From an uncultured Candidatus Melainabacteria bacterium (GTDB taxonomy: Bacteria > Cyanobacteriota > Vampirovibrionia > Gastranaerophilales > Gastranaerophilaceae), in contig CAKUUC010000010.1 in the NCBI GenBank assembly GCA_934692625.1, positions 1 to 64,000 of the forward strand: 64,000 nt of DNA. Direction: 5' to 3'. The notes beneath the pieces are model-generated. The model was not told the DNA's origin. It made no database searches and saw only the letters and a program-made list of their open reading frames with translations. Each line of letters begins with the position of its first letter. The stretch's first letter is position 1. Shown here one piece after another: positions 60,668 through 64,000 of the stretch. Both the position numbers and the translations under genes were made by a program.

Positions 60668-61272
60668 TGCTAGACCTGTATAAAATAATTCCGCAAACTG
60701 AAGTTGAAGGACCGAATAAACGATTTTGCATTTGGGTACAAGGATGTAAAAAGCATTGTGTAGGGTGTTGGGCAAAAGAAACTTGGGAGTTTGGAATTGG
60801 TAAAAATTACTCGGTTGAAGAACTTTTTCAGCTTATAAAGGCGCAAAAAGATATTGAAGGTGTAACTTTTCTTGGTGGAGAACCGTTTGAACAAGCCGAA
60901 AACCTTTCAAAACTTGCGCAAAAAGTAAAAGAAATTGGCTTGTCAGTTGTTTGTTTTACCGGTTATACAATAGAGGAGTTACGAAATAAAAATTCTTCTG
61001 CAATAACAGCACTTTTAGAAAATATTGATTTACTTATTGATGGCGGATTTGAAAAAGAAAACTTTGACCTCTCAAGACCTTGGGTTGGCTCATCTAATCA
61101 ACGTTATATCTTTTTGAGCGATGTTTATTCGCCTGATACAATTAAAAAATATACTAACAAGGTAGAGGTTAGAATTTCTCGAGGTGGAAAGTTGGAAATT
61201 AACGGTATGGGTGACTTTGAGAAGATTAAAAAAGATTTTTATTTACAACTCGGAAAAAATAATGTAGAATAG
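60667..61272 (+). CDS. NrdG-like radical SAM activating enzyme
   Basis: This is a small radical SAM protein of 201 residues resembling the activase of anaerobic ribonucleotide reductase. The 4Fe-4S ligands are C27, C31 and C34 (QGCKKHCVGCWAKETW), SAM-binding GGEP is near residue 71, and VVCFTGYTIEEL is typical. I start at ATG 60667, which overlaps the upstream stop as TAATG; a TTG at 60661 would add two residues. No nrdD lies in the window, so the partner is unknown, and another glycyl-radical enzyme is possible. Confidence 0.85.
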   Translation: MLDLYKIIPQTEVEGPNKRFCIWVQGCKKHCVGCWAKETWEFGIGKNYSVEELFQLIKAQKDIEGVTFLGGEPFEQAENLSKLAQKVKEIGLSVVCFTGYTIEELRNKNSSAITALLENIDLLIDGGFEKENFDLSRPWVGSSNQRYIFLSDVYSPDTIKKYTNKVEVRISRGGKLEINGMGDFEKIKKDFYLQLGKNNVE

Positions 61273-61297
61273 ATACGGAAAAAGAGAGTTTACAACT

Positions 61298-62917
61298 ATG
61301 GATAATAAAATTGTAATGCAGTTATCAAGACTGTTCAGGGCAAGATTTCCTTATGTTTACATTACAACATGGGAAGAAGAACGTGCAATAAATTTAATCA
61401 AGAAAATTGCGAGTTCACAAAATCTTATAAAAGTTACTCGAGATGTATATATTTGGACACAAACAAAAGGTTTTACATTAAACGGTAACCTTATCGAAGG
61501 CACAACCAGTCCTGACAAAGCATTGGATTTTATCAGAAATTGCAATAAAAATGCTATTTTTATAATGTGTGATTTTCATGTTTATTTTGGTGTCAAAGGT
61601 CGACAGGTAGATTATAATGTCGTGAGAAAAATTCGTGACAGTATTTCTGATATTAAAACCAGTTCCTTCAGAAAGAATGTTATATTTATGGCTCCGGAAC
61701 TAATTATTCCCGAAACAATGCAAAAAGAAGTTTCGATTATTGATTTGCCATTGCCAACGCTTGACGAAATTAAAGCCAAATTAGAAAAAATGATTGCGCA
61801 AAATAGTCAAATTGATACGTCAGGACTTAACGAAGAAGTCAAAGAAAAACTTTGCAAAGCGGCATTGGGTTTGACATTGCAAGAGGCTGAAAATGCTTTT
61901 GCGCTAGCGATGGTAAATGATGGTTGTATTGATGAAAGAGATTTGAGTGTAATATTGGAACAAAAAATTCAGGTTATCAGAAAAACAGGAATTTTGGATT
62001 ACATAAACACAAATATTCAGATTAGTGATGTTGGTGGACTTGAAAATTTGAAAAATTGGCTCAATAAAAGAAATAATTCTTGGTCTGAATCGGCTAAAAA
62101 ATATTGTCTTCCGGCGCCGAAAGGTGTTCTGATTACAGGGGTTCCTGGATGTGGTAAAAGTTTGACAGCAAAGGCAATGAGTGCTGCGTGGCAATTACCG
62201 TTGCTTAAACTCGATTTTGGTAAGATTTTCTCAGGAATTGTTGGTAGTTCTGAGGAAAATATGCGAAAAGCAATCAAAACTGCAGAAGCGGTTTCCCCAT
62301 CAATTCTTTGGGTCGATGAAATTGAAAAAAGTTTGAGCGGATTAAATTCAAACGGTGATAGTGGGACTTCTTCAAGAATTTTTGGAACATTTTTAACTTG
62401 GATGCAAGAAAAAACTGCACCGGTATTTGTAATTGCAACTGCGAATAATATCGAAGGTTTGCCGCCTGAACTCCTTAGAAAAGGGCGTTTTGATGAAATT
62501 TTCTTTGTTGATTTACCGACAAAAAAAGAACGTATTGAAATCTTTAAACTTCACCTTTCAAAACGTTTGAAAGATAAAGAAGTTGCAAGCAAACTGGAAT
62601 TGAATGACGAATTGTTTGAAAAACTTGCAGATTTAACAGAAGGTTTTGTGGGTGCAGAAATTGAACAGGCTGTTATAAGTGCGTTATATGAGGCATTTTT
62701 CCAAAAGAAACCGTTAGAATTTCAAGATTTGGAAAATGTAATAAAAACAATTGTTCCACTTACAAAAACTCAAAAAGAAAAAATCCTACAATTAAGACAG
62801 TGGGCAAATATTCGTGCAGTTACGGCAACAAAACGAGATGATATGGAACAGTACAATCTCGGCGATGATAACAAAGATATAAACAGCTCTCGAGGTGGCA
62901 GAGCGCTAGATGTATAA
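61298..62917 (+). CDS. ycf46: Ycf46-type AAA ATPase
   Basis: This AAA+ protein of 539 residues is typical of the Ycf46 family of cyanobacteria and plastids. An N-terminal region (~1-230) precedes the AAA core: Walker A TGVPGCGKS (~279-287), Walker B SILWVDEIEKS (~335), SRIFGTFLTWMQEK, sensor IATANNIEGLPPELLRKGRFDEIFFVDLP with an arginine finger region, and the lid GFVGAEIEQAVISALYEAF. In cyanobacteria the family has been linked to regulation of photosynthetic CO2 use; the role in a non-photosynthetic relative is unknown. It lies 25 bases after the radical SAM gene. Confidence 0.9.
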   Translation: MDNKIVMQLSRLFRARFPYVYITTWEEERAINLIKKIASSQNLIKVTRDVYIWTQTKGFTLNGNLIEGTTSPDKALDFIRNCNKNAIFIMCDFHVYFGVKGRQVDYNVVRKIRDSISDIKTSSFRKNVIFMAPELIIPETMQKEVSIIDLPLPTLDEIKAKLEKMIAQNSQIDTSGLNEEVKEKLCKAALGLTLQEAENAFALAMVNDGCIDERDLSVILEQKIQVIRKTGILDYINTNIQISDVGGLENLKNWLNKRNNSWSESAKKYCLPAPKGVLITGVPGCGKSLTAKAMSAAWQLPLLKLDFGKIFSGIVGSSEENMRKAIKTAEAVSPSILWVDEIEKSLSGLNSNGDSGTSSRIFGTFLTWMQEKTAPVFVIATANNIEGLPPELLRKGRFDEIFFVDLPTKKERIEIFKLHLSKRLKDKEVASKLELNDELFEKLADLTEGFVGAEIEQAVISALYEAFFQKKPLEFQDLENVIKTIVPLTKTQKEKILQLRQWANIRAVTATKRDDMEQYNLGDDNKDINSSRGGRALDV

Positions 62918-62932
62918 GAAAGGTAAAATTCA

Positions 62933-64000
62933 ATGTCAATAACACTGATGGCATATCCTATGGCATTTTTGATAGCACCGGAAAAGGCTCCAAAAGAACA
63001 CCTTAGAGAAAAAAAAGGCTCCTGCAATAATAATTCAAAGTTGGCAATGAAAAATCTTAAATTTATAAGAGTTTTGTCTAATATTACTTTTAATGAATTT
63101 AGAATTATTGTATCAAGACTTGATGTAAAACCATTACATGACAATTGTTTGTATGAGATTAATACAGGGTTAGAAATTGAACCGCTTGTTGAAGGTAAGT
63201 TTGTAACATTCAAGCTTTCTGGAACTGCGAATGCTCATTCTTTACAAACATCTTCTGAAAATTTTTTTAAAGAATTAGATGCCATAACAGGTAGAAATGT
63301 TCGTCTGCTCGGTGGACAGGAAATTTTTTATTATAACTATACGACTGATTATCAAAAAGCGTCTGATATTTACAAGAGTTTAAAAGACGGGAATGCAAGT
63401 CAAATTTTCACGACTGAGAATGACGAAATTGTTGCAAATTTGAATAATCAGAGCGTAAAATATTACAAAAATGAATTTAGTCCATTTTATTTTTTGGAAG
63501 TTGAACAAAAAATTAGTATTATGAATATCGGAATGGACGATGCTTCTGGGCAGTATGCAACTTACGGACTTACCAATTTAAAAATTCAAACCAATATTAA
63601 AGTTGCAGAATTGAAAAAACTTTTGCTCAAAGCAGGTTATGATTTATATTTGGCAAACGGGCAAACTCCGCTAAAAAATAATTATGTAACATTGAATTGG
63701 GTTGACCAAGATGGGTATTATGTTGCAGAGTTTTCCGGACAAAATAATAATGCTATAACTCGAGAAGCAGAAGAAATTTTTAGAAAATTGAATATTGCTG
63801 CAGGTAGGGATTTGCGTTCGATAAACGACACAACGACAACTATTTATACATACAATACCAATTATACTGATAAAGGTGTTCTGTTAAATACTCTATATGA
63901 ACACGGGGCAGAAGAAATGGTTGAAGAAGGCGAAACTATCACTTGTAAATTGTTTGGTATGGAAATGAAGTATTATAAACAAGATTCAGGCGCTTATGCT
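62933..64000 (+). CDS. partial protein with internal repeats, downstream of ycf46
   Basis: An open frame of 356 codons from ATG 62933 runs off the right edge without a stop. I do not recognise it firmly. It contains two related halves: FFKELDAITGRNVRLLGGQEIFYYNYTTDY near residues 120-150 and EIFRKLNIAAGRDLRSINDT with IYTYNTNYTD near 280-310. After the second, a segment reading LYEHGAEEMVEEGETITCKL faintly resembles the Ycf35/DUF1257 fold that accompanies Ycf46 in cyanobacteria; this is a guess. AAAGG precedes the ATG by nine bases, and it starts 15 bases after ycf46, so it is in that operon. Confidence 0.8.
   Translation, partial: MSITLMAYPMAFLIAPEKAPKEHLREKKGSCNNNSKLAMKNLKFIRVLSNITFNEFRIIVSRLDVKPLHDNCLYEINTGLEIEPLVEGKFVTFKLSGTANAHSLQTSSENFFKELDAITGRNVRLLGGQEIFYYNYTTDYQKASDIYKSLKDGNASQIFTTENDEIVANLNNQSVKYYKNEFSPFYFLEVEQKISIMNIGMDDASGQYATYGLTNLKIQTNIKVAELKKLLLKAGYDLYLANGQTPLKNNYVTLNWVDQDGYYVAEFSGQNNNAITREAEEIFRKLNIAAGRDLRSINDTTTTIYTYNTNYTDKGVLLNTLYEHGAEEMVEEGETITCKLFGMEMKYYKQDSGAYA

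Noticed and set aside
62770..63213. Minus-strand frame overlapping the end of ycf46 and the next gene
   Set aside because: It is antisense to two well-supported plus-strand genes, has no ribosome binding site and spans their junction.

Overview
The window looks like chromosome from an AT-rich, Gram-negative-type, probably fermentative gut bacterium. My best guess is a non-photosynthetic relative of the Cyanobacteria (Vampirovibrionia/Melainabacteria, order Gastranaerophilales). The signs are a probable LL-diaminopimelate aminotransferase with DapF, a Ycf46-type AAA ATPase, an Mla-type lipid ABC system with MsbA-like and heptosyltransferase-like envelope genes, and several conserved-looking proteins I cannot place. 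This is inference from gene content; no 16S rRNA is present. Most genes have clear Shine-Dalgarno sites, several start with TTG, and five appear leaderless (extended -10, 6 to 9 nt, then ATG).

Region by region. 1-6540: mlaE-mlaF, an aminotransferase (probably dapL), nadD-yqeK, and a long acidic protein of unknown function ending in a UvrD/PcrA-tail-like module. 6569-15403: surface polysaccharide genes, namely UDP-glucose dehydrogenase, a 1000-residue GT2-GT8-radical SAM fusion, two more GT2 enzymes and an MsbA-like exporter. 15580-19695: ogt, a PAS histidine kinase, a compact copper-type circuit (exported metallothionein-like protein plus CsoR behind a near-consensus promoter and operator), two unknown genes, and the scar of a deleted two-component system. 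19799-25808: sugar porter, GH57 amylase, and an AGCS amino-acid symporter with a possible structured leader and a coupled ACT protein.

26244-42526: a tRNA-Gly(CCC) gene with a 16.2 kb integrated island, bounded by 42-bp direct repeats of the tRNA 3' half. It carries a tyrosine recombinase, an HNH-like protein, an XRE repressor, and a five-gene operon (PLD-like/SNF2 helicase, DUF4391-like protein, RloC/PrrC-like ATPase with a CxxC, type III Mod, type III Res). A secreted repeat protein and an AlbA_2/Schlafen-type protein follow. No relaxase or conjugation gene is visible. This is the best candidate for an unusual system: a type III restriction-modification core with three extra proteins, apparently controlled together with the integrase by the XRE protein.

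42736-64000: core genome. It holds a SNF2 ATPase, gpmI, an orphan histidine kinase, a KdsC-like phosphatase with a TPR protein and aspartate kinase, three unknown genes that may share promoter elements, a GT9 enzyme, dapF, rpsF-ssb-rpsR, rnhB, aroA, a ComEA-like helix-hairpin-helix membrane protein, an NrdG-like radical SAM protein, Ycf46, and a partial internally repeated protein running off the right edge.
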